Assembly: GCF_031180885.1 (NCBI RefSeq) | Contig: NZ_JAPSLK010000075.1 | Coordinates: forward strand, 1 to 32,694 | Length of the DNA stretch: 32,694 nt | From: Saccharothrix sp. | Lineage (GTDB): Bacteria; Actinomycetota; Actinomycetes; Mycobacteriales; Pseudonocardiaceae | Direction: 5' to 3' | Part shown: one piece after another, positions 16,045-24,229 of the stretch | Position numbering within the stretch: the first letter of the stretch is position 1 | Layout: each line of letters opens with the position of its first letter | The notes under the pieces: model-generated | Told to the model about the DNA's origin: nothing | The model's input: only the letters and a program-made list of their open reading frames with translations | Database searches by the model: none | Made by a program: the position numbers and the translations under genes

Positions 16045-17039
16045 AGCTCTCCTGGCACGTCTACGGCCTCGACCTGGCCTCGCCGCTGCGGATCTCCCGG
16101 TCGGTGATGACCCGGCGCGACGCGGTCCGCGTGGTGCTGGAGCACGACGGCGTCCGGGGCCACGGCGAGGTCGTGACCAGCGTGTTCTACGGCTTGGACG
16201 TGACGCGGATCGTCGAGCTGCTCACCGAGGTCTCGCCCATCGCTTCCGGTTCGTCCCCTGAGGAACTCCTCGACCGGCTCCCCCCGCTGCCCCCCGGCGT
16301 GCTCGCCGCCCTCGACGCCGCAGTGCACGACCTGCTCGCCATGCGCGCGGACAAGCCCCTCCACGCACTCATCGCCGATCCACAGTGGACGGACGCGCCG
16401 ACCGCCTTCACCATCGGCATCGGCGACCCCTCCGCCTGCGCCGCGCAGGCCGCCGAACTGGCCGAACGCGGGTTCTCCGTGCTCAAGGTCAAGGTCGGTG
16501 GCGAGCACGACGTGGCCACCGTCCGGGCGGTCCACCAAGCCGCACCCGACGCCCGGCTGATCCTCGACCCCAACGGGGGCTGGACGGCGGAGCAGGCCGT
16601 GCGCGTGCTCGACCGACTGCCACCCGTGGACGCCCTCGAACAACCCCTCCCGCCGGGCCGCCTCGACGAGCTGGCCTGGCTGAAGGAACGCTGCCCAGCG
16701 CCGCTGGTCGCCGACGAGGACGCGGCCACCGCCGACGACGTGAAGGCGTTGACGGGCCTGGTCGACGGCGTGAACGTGAAGCTCGCCAAGTGCGGCGGGA
16801 TCGCCAGGGCCCGCGAGATCATCGACACCGCCCGCGAGGCCGGCCTCGGCGTCATGCTGGGCTGCCTGGTCGCCAGCTCCCTGGGCATCGCGCCCGCCGT
16901 GCACCTCACCGGGCACGCCCGCTGGGTCGACCTGGACGGCCACCTCCTGCTCGCCCGCGACCCGTGGCGGGGCATCGGCGGCGAGGACGGGACCCTGCGG
17001 CTGACCGGCGCGCCCGGTCTCGGCGTGGTGCCGCGATGA
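16041..17039 (+). CDS. Enolase-superfamily dipeptide-epimerase-like enzyme
   Basis: 332 aa, muconate-lactonizing subgroup. Seen: KVK at 149-151 (catalytic Lys), metal ligands D176 in LILDPNGGW, E200 in EQP and D225 in ADED, and the second catalytic Lys in NVKLAKCGG (247-250). This set matches the L-Ala-D/L-Glu epimerase type, in which two lysines exchange the alpha proton of a dipeptide or N-acyl amino acid; o-succinylbenzoate synthase is a less likely alternative. Next to an ATP-grasp ligase it suggests that the product is a dipeptide-like compound with one inverted centre. The GTG start overlaps the previous stop. Confidence 0.88.
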   Translation: MKLSWHVYGLDLASPLRISRSVMTRRDAVRVVLEHDGVRGHGEVVTSVFYGLDVTRIVELLTEVSPIASGSSPEELLDRLPPLPPGVLAALDAAVHDLLAMRADKPLHALIADPQWTDAPTAFTIGIGDPSACAAQAAELAERGFSVLKVKVGGEHDVATVRAVHQAAPDARLILDPNGGWTAEQAVRVLDRLPPVDALEQPLPPGRLDELAWLKERCPAPLVADEDAATADDVKALTGLVDGVNVKLAKCGGIARAREIIDTAREAGLGVMLGCLVASSLGIAPAVHLTGHARWVDLDGHLLLARDPWRGIGGEDGTLRLTGAPGLGVVPR

Positions 17040-18214
17040 GGCGGTTCCCGCTGCCCGTCCGGCTGCTGCTGGTCAACCAGTTCGGCGTCAACACCGGGTT
17101 CTACCTGCTCATCCCCTACCTGGCCACGCACCTGGGCGACGTGGGCCTGTCCGCGGCGGCGATCGGGGTCGTGCTGGGCGTGCGGACGTTCAGCCAGCAG
17201 GGTCTGTTCCTGCTGGGCGGTTCGGCGTCCGACCGGCTCGGGCCGCGTCGGGTCATCATCGCGGGCTGTGCGCTGCGGACGGTGGGGTTCGGCCTGTTCG
17301 CGATCGGCGAGACGATGACCGTGCTGCTCGCCGCGTCCGTCCTCAGCGGACTCGCGGGTGCGCTGTTCAACCCGGCCGTGCGGGCGTACATCGCCGAGGA
17401 GTCCGAGGACCGGGCGGGCGCGTTCGCGTTGTTCAACGTCTACGCCCAGGCGGGCGCACTGGTCGGTCCGCTGCTGGGCAGCCTGTTGCTGCTGTGGGAC
17501 TTCCGGGTGTCGGCGCTGGTCGCGGCGGGGATCTTCGCCGTGCTGACCGTGGCGCAGGCGCTCGTCCTGCCCGCGCGGAAAGCGGCCCCGCACGAGAGCA
17601 CCGTGCTGGACGACTGGCGGGAGAGCCTGGCGGACAAGCGGTTCCTGGCCTTCACGGTGGCGTTGACCGGCATGTTCGTGCTGCAGAACCAGCTCTACCT
17701 GGTGCTGCCGCTGGAGGTCGAGCGGCTGACCGGTTCGGCGCGGGCGGTGGCGGCGGTGTTCCTGGTCTCGACGGTGGCGACCCTGGTGTTGCAGGTCCGG
17801 GTGACCCGGTGGTTCGGGCGGATGCCGCGCGGGCGGGCCATCGCGGTCGGGATGGCCGTGATGGGCGCCGGGTTCACCGCGACGGCGTTGAGCCACGTGT
17901 GGGCGGGTGGTCTCGCCGGGCCGCTGGTCGCCGCGTTCTTCCTGTCCCTGGGGGTGATGATCGCGCACCCGTTCGTCTACGAGCTGATCCCCGCGTTCGG
18001 CCGGGCCGGGCTGTCCGGCACCTACTTCGGCGTGTTCTACCTGGTGTCGGGCCTGGCGGCGACGGCGGGCAACGCGCTGGTCGGCTGGGTGTTCGGCGTG
18101 TCCGGCGCGGCGGCGTCGCTGGTGTGCGTGGCCGTGGGGCTGGGGTGCGCGGCGGCCGTGGTGTGGCTGCACCGCCGAGGCGTCCTGACCCCGACCCGAG
18201 AGGCGGCCCGATGA
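17036..18214 (+). CDS. MFS transporter, probable product exporter
   Basis: 392 aa with about twelve membrane helices. The MFS loop-2/3 signature appears as GGSASDRLGPRRVIIAG (around 61-77), and the second-half copy is weak (TRWFGRMPRGRAIAVG). Short cytoplasmic ends; a charged middle loop at about 180-205. ATGA overlap with the epimerase gene ties it to the biosynthetic block. By analogy with CntE of the staphylopine system it would export the finished ligand; a drug-efflux role for self-protection is the alternative. Confidence 0.88.
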   Translation: MRRFPLPVRLLLVNQFGVNTGFYLLIPYLATHLGDVGLSAAAIGVVLGVRTFSQQGLFLLGGSASDRLGPRRVIIAGCALRTVGFGLFAIGETMTVLLAASVLSGLAGALFNPAVRAYIAEESEDRAGAFALFNVYAQAGALVGPLLGSLLLLWDFRVSALVAAGIFAVLTVAQALVLPARKAAPHESTVLDDWRESLADKRFLAFTVALTGMFVLQNQLYLVLPLEVERLTGSARAVAAVFLVSTVATLVLQVRVTRWFGRMPRGRAIAVGMAVMGAGFTATALSHVWAGGLAGPLVAAFFLSLGVMIAHPFVYELIPAFGRAGLSGTYFGVFYLVSGLAATAGNALVGWVFGVSGAAASLVCVAVGLGCAAAVVWLHRRGVLTPTREAAR

Positions 18215-18987
18215 GCCTGGGCGAGAACCTGCTGACCGACAACCCGGCGCTCTACGAGCACCAGTTCCCCGACCCGGACCACGTCGCCGCCCGCTGGGTG
18301 CACGACATCGTGACCCGCTTCGGCGGCGGCTCGACCCTGCTGGACATCGGCAGCGGCACCGGGCGCGACGCGGGGTGGTTGGCGCGCAACGGTTATCACG
18401 TCGTCGGGCTGGACAGCTCGGAGCGGATGGTCGCGTACGCGCGGGAGCACCACCGGGCTCAGTTCGTGCTCGGCGACATGCGGACCTTCGCGCTGGACCG
18501 GGTCTTCGACGTGGTGACCTGTCTGGACAGCGCGTTCCTGTACTGCCACACCAACGCCGACCTGACCGCGTTCCTCAAGCGCTGCCACGACCACCTGACA
18601 CCCGGCGGACTGCTCGTCGCCGAGATGCGCAACGGCGCGTTCTTCCTGGGCAACACCGAACTCCTCGACGGCGTCCGCACCCGGACCGTCGAGTGGGACG
18701 GCGTGCCCTACACCTCCCGCACCGAGCTGTGGATCGACCACGCCGCCCAGTTGCTGCGCCGCCGCCGCGAGTGGACGTGGCCGGGCGCGCCGCCGCTGGT
18801 GCAGCGCTCGGCGTGGCGGCTGCTGTTCCCGCTGGAACTGCGGCACCTGCTCGACCTCGCCGGGTTCGAGGTGCTCGCCCTGTTCGACAGCCCCGGCCCG
18901 CGCACCGACGAACCGTGGTCGGCGGACGCGCCCCTGGGCGAAGCCCTGTCCGGCGACCGCCTCCACGTGGTCGCCCGCCGCCTGTGA
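18211..18987 (+). CDS. Class I SAM-dependent methyltransferase
   Basis: 258 aa. Motif I is LLDIGSGTGRDAGWLA (43-58), motif II acidic residue D68 in VGLDSS, then GDM (88-90) and DVVTCLDSAFLY. It is a small-molecule methyltransferase of the SAM-binding Rossmann type; the C-terminal half has the usual Trp-rich beta sheet. The ATGA overlap with the MFS gene places it in the same transcript. I infer N- or O-methylation of the operon's product. Confidence 0.88.
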   Translation: MSLGENLLTDNPALYEHQFPDPDHVAARWVHDIVTRFGGGSTLLDIGSGTGRDAGWLARNGYHVVGLDSSERMVAYAREHHRAQFVLGDMRTFALDRVFDVVTCLDSAFLYCHTNADLTAFLKRCHDHLTPGGLLVAEMRNGAFFLGNTELLDGVRTRTVEWDGVPYTSRTELWIDHAAQLLRRRREWTWPGAPPLVQRSAWRLLFPLELRHLLDLAGFEVLALFDSPGPRTDEPWSADAPLGEALSGDRLHVVARRL

Positions 18988-18998
18988 AAGGAACCGCC

Positions 18999-20513
18999 AT
19001 GCCCACCCGCCGCCACTTCCTCGGCCTGCTCTCGCTGGCCGCCCTGTCCGGCTGCGCCACCCCGGCCGCACCGCAAGCCTCCGCCCCGAAAGCCGGCGGA
19101 CGGCTGCGGGCGGCGTTCGCGGGCGGTGGCGCCAAGGAGGTGCTCGACCCGCACCTGGCCAACCTGTTCGTCGAGGCCGCGCGGGCCAAGGCGATGTTCG
19201 ACAAGCTCGCCGACCTCGGCGCGGACGTCTCGGCGCAGCCCAGACTGGCCGAGAAGTGGGAGCCGGACGCCACGCTGACCAAGTGGCGGATCACTTTGCG
19301 GGACACCAAGTTCCACAACGGGCAGCCGGTGCGCGCGGAGGACGTGCTGGCCAGCTACGCCCGCATCCTCGACCCGAACCGGGCGTTCCGCGCCAAGTCC
19401 AGCCTGTCGCTGGTCGACCTGGCGAACAGCCGCGCGGTGGACGCCCGGACCGTGGAGTTCGCGCTGAAGCGGCCGTTCATCGAGTTCCCCAACGCCCTCG
19501 CCGCGTTCGGCGCGTACATCGTGCCCGCCGGCGCGGAGGACTTCAGCGAGCCGGTCGGCTCCGGGCCGTTCAGCTTCGTGTCGTTCGAGCCCGGGAAGTC
19601 CGTGGTGCTGAAGAAGAACCCGGACTACTGGGAGGGCGCGCCGCACCTGGACGAACTGGAGTTCGTCATCGCCAACGAGGAGTCGGCGCGGGCCAACGCC
19701 CTGCTCGGCGGCCAGGTCCAGTACGCGCACGACCTCACCCCCACCACCGCCCGCAGCCACACCGACGGCCGGATCGCGATCCACCGCTCCCCCAACAGCG
19801 CCGTGCAGGCGTTCGCGATGAAGCTGGACCGGCCGCCGTTCGACAACCGGGACCTGCGCGAGGCGATGTTCCTGCTGGCCGACCGGCAGCAGCTGGTGGA
19901 GTCGGTGCTGGCGGGCAGCGGGCAGGTGGCCAACGACCTGTTCGGCAAGGGCTACCAGTACTACGCCGACGACATCCCGCAGCGCACCCGTGACCTGGAC
20001 AAGGCGAAGTTCCTGATCCGCAAGGCGGGGGCGGAGGGTCTGACGGTCAGGCTGGACACGTCCACCGCCGCCGCGGGCATGGTCGAGGCGGCCACCGTGT
20101 TCGCCGACCAGGCCAAGGGGTCGGGTCTGACCATCGAGGTGGTGACCGGCAACAAGGACAGCTACTGGTCGGACACGCTGAAGAACGGCTCGCTGTCGAG
20201 CTTCCGGTCCGGCGCGATGCCCATCGAGACCCACATCGCGCAGCGGCTGCTCAGCGACTCCGGCACGAACGTCACCAAGTGGGCGCGGCCGGAGTTCGAC
20301 GAGTTGTACCGCAAGGCGGTGTCCACTGTGGACGTCGGCGAGCGGACGTCGCTGTACCGGGAGATGCAGCGGTCCCTGCACGCCGAGGGCGGCTACCTGA
20401 TGTGGGGCTTCGCGGACTGGATCGTGGGCGCCGCGCCGAACGTCGGCGGCATCTCCACCGCGCCCGCGAACACCCTCGACTGGGCCCGGTTCGACAAGGT
20501 GTGGCTGGGGTGA
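18999..20513 (+). CDS. Peptide/nickel/opine-type ABC substrate-binding lipoprotein
   Basis: 504 aa, family 5 solute-binding protein of normal size. The N-terminus combines a twin-arginine motif (RRHFLG) with a lipobox (LAALSGC, Cys20), suggesting Tat-exported lipoprotein. Typical features: WRITLRDTKFHNGQPVRAEDVLASY, SGPFSFVSFEPGKSVVLKKNPDYW and, later, WARPEFDELYRKA. The same class includes CntA and NikA, which bind metal-ligand complexes, and many oligopeptide binders. The ribosome site aaagga precedes ATG 18999. This is the only junction in the operon with a real gap (11 bases). Confidence 0.9.
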   Translation: MPTRRHFLGLLSLAALSGCATPAAPQASAPKAGGRLRAAFAGGGAKEVLDPHLANLFVEAARAKAMFDKLADLGADVSAQPRLAEKWEPDATLTKWRITLRDTKFHNGQPVRAEDVLASYARILDPNRAFRAKSSLSLVDLANSRAVDARTVEFALKRPFIEFPNALAAFGAYIVPAGAEDFSEPVGSGPFSFVSFEPGKSVVLKKNPDYWEGAPHLDELEFVIANEESARANALLGGQVQYAHDLTPTTARSHTDGRIAIHRSPNSAVQAFAMKLDRPPFDNRDLREAMFLLADRQQLVESVLAGSGQVANDLFGKGYQYYADDIPQRTRDLDKAKFLIRKAGAEGLTVRLDTSTAAAGMVEAATVFADQAKGSGLTIEVVTGNKDSYWSDTLKNGSLSSFRSGAMPIETHIAQRLLSDSGTNVTKWARPEFDELYRKAVSTVDVGERTSLYREMQRSLHAEGGYLMWGFADWIVGAAPNVGGISTAPANTLDWARFDKVWLG

Positions 20514-21448
20514 CCCGGTACGCCCTGCGGCGGCTGGCCATCGGCCTGGTGCAGGTGCTGGCCGTCGTCACCGCCGTGTTCCTGCTGGTGCAGGCGTTGC
20601 CCGGGGACGCGGCGGTGGCGCTGGCCGGCGACAACCCGGACCCGCGCCGGATCGAGGAGATCCGTGCGGCGATGGGGCTCGACCAGCCCGCGCTGGACCG
20701 GTTCGGCGCGTGGCTGTCCGGGTTGGCGCGCGGTGACCTCGGGGTGTCGCTGGTGTCCGGGCGGCCGGTGGTGGAGTTCCTGGCCGACGGGCTGGGGCCG
20801 ACGCTGATCCTGGCCGTGGTGTCGTTGGTCCTGCTGGTCCCGCTGTCTGTGCTGCTCGGTGTGGTGGCCGCGCTGCGCGAGGGCGGTGTGGTGGACCGGG
20901 TGCTGACCACGGTGACGGTCGGGCTGCACTCCATCCCGGAGTTCGCGCTGGCGGTGGTGCTGATCGCGGTGTTCGGGGTGCAGCTGGGGTGGCTGCCGCC
21001 GACCGCCGTGGGTGCGGATCTGCTGGCACAGCCCCAAGTTCTGGTGTTGCCGCTGGTGGTGTTGCTGGCCCGGCCGGTGTGCTCGGTGAGCCGGCTGGTG
21101 CGGGCCGGGATGATCGACGCCCTGGCCTCCGACCACGTCCGGCACGCGCGGCGGCTGGGCATCGGCGAGCAGCGCGTCCGGTTCGCGCACGCCCTGCCCA
21201 ACGCGGTCGCGCCGGCCGTGCAGCAGCTCGCGCGCACCACGGACTGGTTGCTGGGCGGGGTGATCGTGGTCGAGGCGGTGTTCGTGATCCCGGGGCTGGG
21301 CACGATCCTGGTGGACGCGGTCGCCGGGCGGGACCTGCCGGTGGTGCAGGGGCTGGCGGTCGTGTTCGCGGTGACGACCGTGCTGGTCAACCTGGTGGCG
21401 GACCTGGTCGGGTTCCGGCTCGCGCCCCGGTCGGCGGTGGTCGCGTGA
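20510..21448 (+). CDS. ABC permease, DppB/NikB type
   Basis: 312 aa. Starts RYALRRLAIGLVQVLAVVTAVFLLVQALPGD, the standard first helix of this family, followed by a periplasmic part and about five more helices. The EAA-type loop is seen as HARRLGIGEQRVRFAHALPNA. The GTG start overlaps the lipoprotein stop (GTGA). It forms the channel with the next gene product. Confidence 0.92.
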   Translation: MTRYALRRLAIGLVQVLAVVTAVFLLVQALPGDAAVALAGDNPDPRRIEEIRAAMGLDQPALDRFGAWLSGLARGDLGVSLVSGRPVVEFLADGLGPTLILAVVSLVLLVPLSVLLGVVAALREGGVVDRVLTTVTVGLHSIPEFALAVVLIAVFGVQLGWLPPTAVGADLLAQPQVLVLPLVVLLARPVCSVSRLVRAGMIDALASDHVRHARRLGIGEQRVRFAHALPNAVAPAVQQLARTTDWLLGGVIVVEAVFVIPGLGTILVDAVAGRDLPVVQGLAVVFAVTTVLVNLVADLVGFRLAPRSAVVA

Positions 21449-22200
21449 TCCGGGTGCTGTTGGTGGCGGTGCCGGTGGTCCTGGCGCTGGTGGGGCCGTT
21501 GTTCGTGTCGGACGACGTTCCCCGTGGGGCGCCGTTCATGCCGAACTCCGCGCTGGGCACGGACTTCGTCGGTCGGGACGTGTGGCAGCAGGTGCTGCTC
21601 GGCGGGCAGACCGTTGTGCTGGTCGCCTTGCTGGCCACGGTGTTCTCGTACGCGGTCGGGGTGCCGTGGGGTGTGGTGGCGGCGATGTCCCGGGTGGTCG
21701 ACGACATCTTGATGCGCCCGCTGGACCTGCTGCTCGCCGTGCCGTCGCTGCTGGTGCTGATCCTGGCGGCGGCGATCGCCGGGCCGGGGCTGCCGGTGCT
21801 GATCGGGGTCGTGACGCTGGTCAACTTCCCCGACGTGGCACGGATTTCGCGCGGTGCGGCGCTGGAGATCGCGGCGCGGCCCGCGTTGGAGGCGATGCGG
21901 TTGCAGGGCGAGTCGTGGTGGAGGACCTCTGTGGTCTACACCGGGCGGTCCATGCTGCGGACGCTGGCCGCCGACGCGGGGGTCCGGCTCACCGGGGCGC
22001 TGTACCTGGTGGCGTCGGCCAGTTTCCTGGGCGTGGGCGTGCCGCCGGACGCCGCCGACTGGGCGGTCATGGTCGACCGCAACCGGGTCGGGTTGTTCCT
22101 GCAGCCGTGGGCTGTCGTGGTGCCCGCGTTGCTCATCGTGGCGTTGTCGGTGGGGTTGAACCTGACGTTCGACCGGGCCTTGCGCAAGGAGGCCGTGTGA
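21445..22200 (+). CDS. ABC permease, DppC/NikC type
   Basis: 251 aa, somewhat short for the family because the N-terminal cytoplasmic leader is missing; it begins directly with a membrane helix. The conserved LGTDFVGRDVWQQVLLGGQ marks DppC/OppC-type permeases (usually LGTDxxGRD). The EAA loop is around EAMRLQGESWWRTSVVY. GTGA overlap at the start. Confidence 0.92.
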   Translation: MIRVLLVAVPVVLALVGPLFVSDDVPRGAPFMPNSALGTDFVGRDVWQQVLLGGQTVVLVALLATVFSYAVGVPWGVVAAMSRVVDDILMRPLDLLLAVPSLLVLILAAAIAGPGLPVLIGVVTLVNFPDVARISRGAALEIAARPALEAMRLQGESWWRTSVVYTGRSMLRTLAADAGVRLTGALYLVASASFLGVGVPPDAADWAVMVDRNRVGLFLQPWAVVVPALLIVALSVGLNLTFDRALRKEAV

Positions 22201-23651
22201 CGGTCGTGCACGTGGAGGACCTGCGGGCGGTCGCGGGCGAGCGGGTGCTGGTCGACGGGGTCAGCTTCGCGCTGGCCGCCGGACGGGTGCTGGCGCTCGT
22301 CGGCGCGTCGGGCAGCGGCAAGACCACGACGGGGCTGGCGTTGCTGGGCGAGCACGCGCCGGGCGTCACCGTCACCGGGCGGGTGTCGGTCTCGGGGCGG
22401 GTCGGGTTCGTGCCGCAGCAGCCGGCCGGGGCGTTGAACCCGGTGCGGCGGATCGGCGGGGTGTTCCGGGAGATCGCGGCCGTGCTGGACGGTGACCCGG
22501 AGTCGTTGATCGCGACGGCGTTGCGCCGGGCGCGGGTGCCCGCCGAGTTGCTGCGGCGCTTCCCGCACGAGCTGTCCGGCGGGCAGCAGCAGCGGGTGGT
22601 GCTGGCGCAGGCGCTGGTCGGCGACCCGGCGGTGGTCGTGGCCGACGAGCCGACCACCGGGCAGGACCCGATCACGCGGGCCGAGATCGTGGACGAACTG
22701 GCGTCCGTGGCGGCCCAGGGGGTCGCGGTGGTGCTGTTGACCCACGACCTGGACGTGGTGCGGGCGCTGGCCGACGAGGTCGTGGTGCTGCGGGACGGCC
22801 GGGTGGCCGAGGCCGGGCCGGTGGCTCTGCTGGACGCGCCGCGCTCGCCCTACACGCGTGCCCTGGTGGCCGCCCAGCCCCGCGTGACCGTGCCGTTCGA
22901 CGGGGCCGAGAAGCCGCCGTTGGTGCAGGTCAACGGGCTGACCGCGCGGCACCGCAAGACCGTGGTGCTGCGGGACGTCGACCTGTCGCTGGGCGCCGGC
23001 GAGTGCCTGGCGGTCGTCGGGCGGTCGGGCAGCGGGAAGACCACGCTCGCCCGGTGCCTGTCCGGCCTGCACGCCCGCTACGACGGGTCGATCCGGCTGG
23101 CCGGCGAGGTCCTGCCGCGGTCGCTGCGGCGGCGGTCCCGGACCCAGTTGGCCGCCGTCCAGTACGTCTTCCAGGACCCCAGGTCGTCGTTCGACCCGAA
23201 CCGCACCGTGCTGGCCCAGGTCGCCCGGACCGCTGTGCGGCTGAGCGACGGCGGCGAAGAAGAAGCGCTGGCCGGGCTCGCCGCCGTCGGCCTCGACGAA
23301 GCCACCGTGCGGCGGCGACCGCCCGGCCTGTCCGGCGGCGAGCTCCAGCGCGCCGCGCTGGTGCGCGCCCTGCTGGCCCGGCCGGACGTGCTGGTGTGCG
23401 ACGAGATCACCTCCGGGCTGGACACCCTGACCCAGGCGAGCCTGCTCGACCTGCTGGCGGACCTGCCCTGCGCGGTCGTCCTGGTCAGCCACGACCTGGC
23501 CGTGGTGGCCCGGCTGGCCGACCGGGTCGCCGTGCTGCACCGCGGCGACCTCGTCGAACACGGCCCGGCGAGCGCCGTCCTCGGCTCCCCCACCCACCCG
23601 GTGACCATCGGCCTGCTGGGCCGCGCCATGGAACAGGAGAAGAGAACATGA
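22197..23651 (+). CDS. Fused double ATPase of the peptide/nickel-type importer (DppD-DppF fusion)
   Basis: 484 aa with two complete ATPase modules. Module 1: Walker A GASGSGKT (36-43), signature LSGGQQQR from 126, Walker B VVVADEP, H183. Module 2: Walker A GRSGSGKT (275-282), signature LSGGELQR from 378, Walker B LVCDEITSG, H432. Modules are joined near residue 240. In most Dpp/Opp/Nik systems these are two proteins; the fusion also occurs naturally. The 4Fe-4S Cys cluster often found at the end of DppD is absent. GTGA overlap at its start, ATGA at its end. Confidence 0.92.
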   Translation: MTVVHVEDLRAVAGERVLVDGVSFALAAGRVLALVGASGSGKTTTGLALLGEHAPGVTVTGRVSVSGRVGFVPQQPAGALNPVRRIGGVFREIAAVLDGDPESLIATALRRARVPAELLRRFPHELSGGQQQRVVLAQALVGDPAVVVADEPTTGQDPITRAEIVDELASVAAQGVAVVLLTHDLDVVRALADEVVVLRDGRVAEAGPVALLDAPRSPYTRALVAAQPRVTVPFDGAEKPPLVQVNGLTARHRKTVVLRDVDLSLGAGECLAVVGRSGSGKTTLARCLSGLHARYDGSIRLAGEVLPRSLRRRSRTQLAAVQYVFQDPRSSFDPNRTVLAQVARTAVRLSDGGEEEALAGLAAVGLDEATVRRRPPGLSGGELQRAALVRALLARPDVLVCDEITSGLDTLTQASLLDLLADLPCAVVLVSHDLAVVARLADRVAVLHRGDLVEHGPASAVLGSPTHPVTIGLLGRAMEQEKRT

Positions 23652-24187
23652 ACCACCGAGAAGTGGGGCCCTACGAGGTGCGCCCGGCCCGGGAGGCGGA
23701 CCTGCCCGGGGCGCGCAGCGTCATGCTGGACACCTTCTACCACGAGTTCGGCTACGGCTACCGGCCCGAGTGGCACGCCGACGTGGTCGACCTGGAGGGC
23801 TCCTACCTGCGGCCGGCGCGCCACGCGCTGTTCGTCGCGCTCAAAGGCGACGAGGTCGTGGGCACGACCGGCGTGCGGGCCCAGGGCCCCAAGAGCCCGC
23901 CGCACCCGACGTGGCTGGCCGACCGCTACCCCTCGGGGACGACGGCCCAACTGTTCCGGGTGTACGTGCGCCCCGACCACCGCCGGGCCGGGCTCGCCCG
24001 CGCCCTGGTGGGCATGGCGGTGTCGTTCGTGGCGAGCACGCCCGGCTACGAGAAGCTCTACCTGCACACCGACACGCGGGTGCCGGGCGCCGAGCCGTTC
24101 TGGCGGTCGGTGGCGGCGGAGGTGCACGACGGGCGGGACGGCGACCCGATCTCGTTCCAGACCGTGCACTTCGAGATCCCGCTCTGA
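23648..24187 (+). CDS. GNAT-family N-acetyltransferase
   Basis: 179 aa. The acetyl-CoA-binding motif A is seen as LFRVYVRPDHRRAGLARALV (from 102), with the R/Q-x-x-G-x-A signature at 112-117. It is the last gene of the operon, overlapping the ATPase by ATGA. It may acetylate an amine of the product or an intermediate, or detoxify it. The substrate is not readable from sequence. Confidence 0.88.
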   Translation: MNHREVGPYEVRPAREADLPGARSVMLDTFYHEFGYGYRPEWHADVVDLEGSYLRPARHALFVALKGDEVVGTTGVRAQGPKSPPHPTWLADRYPSGTTAQLFRVYVRPDHRRAGLARALVGMAVSFVASTPGYEKLYLHTDTRVPGAEPFWRSVAAEVHDGRDGDPISFQTVHFEIPL

Positions 24188-24193
24188 CGGGTC

Positions 24194-24222
24194 GCGGGGG
24201 CGGGTCTTGCGCCCGCCCCCGC
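24194..24222. terminator. Hairpin between convergent transcripts
   Basis: An 11-bp all-G/C stem (24194-24204 with 24212-24222) and a 7-base loop lie 6 bases after the GNAT stop and just before the stop of the convergent LVIVD gene. There is no T-run, as is common in actinomycetes. Confidence 0.7.
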
Positions 24223-24229
24223 TGACCGG

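Noticed and set aside
16187..18172. Long minus-strand open frame across the epimerase and MFS genes
   Set aside because: Composition is Arg/His/Gln-rich as expected for antisense of membrane and enzyme genes; no start or domain.
18211..18987. Methyltransferase as a stand-alone resistance gene
   Set aside because: The ATGA overlap with the MFS gene and tight spacing to the importer place it in the operon; no rRNA-methyltransferase motif is seen.
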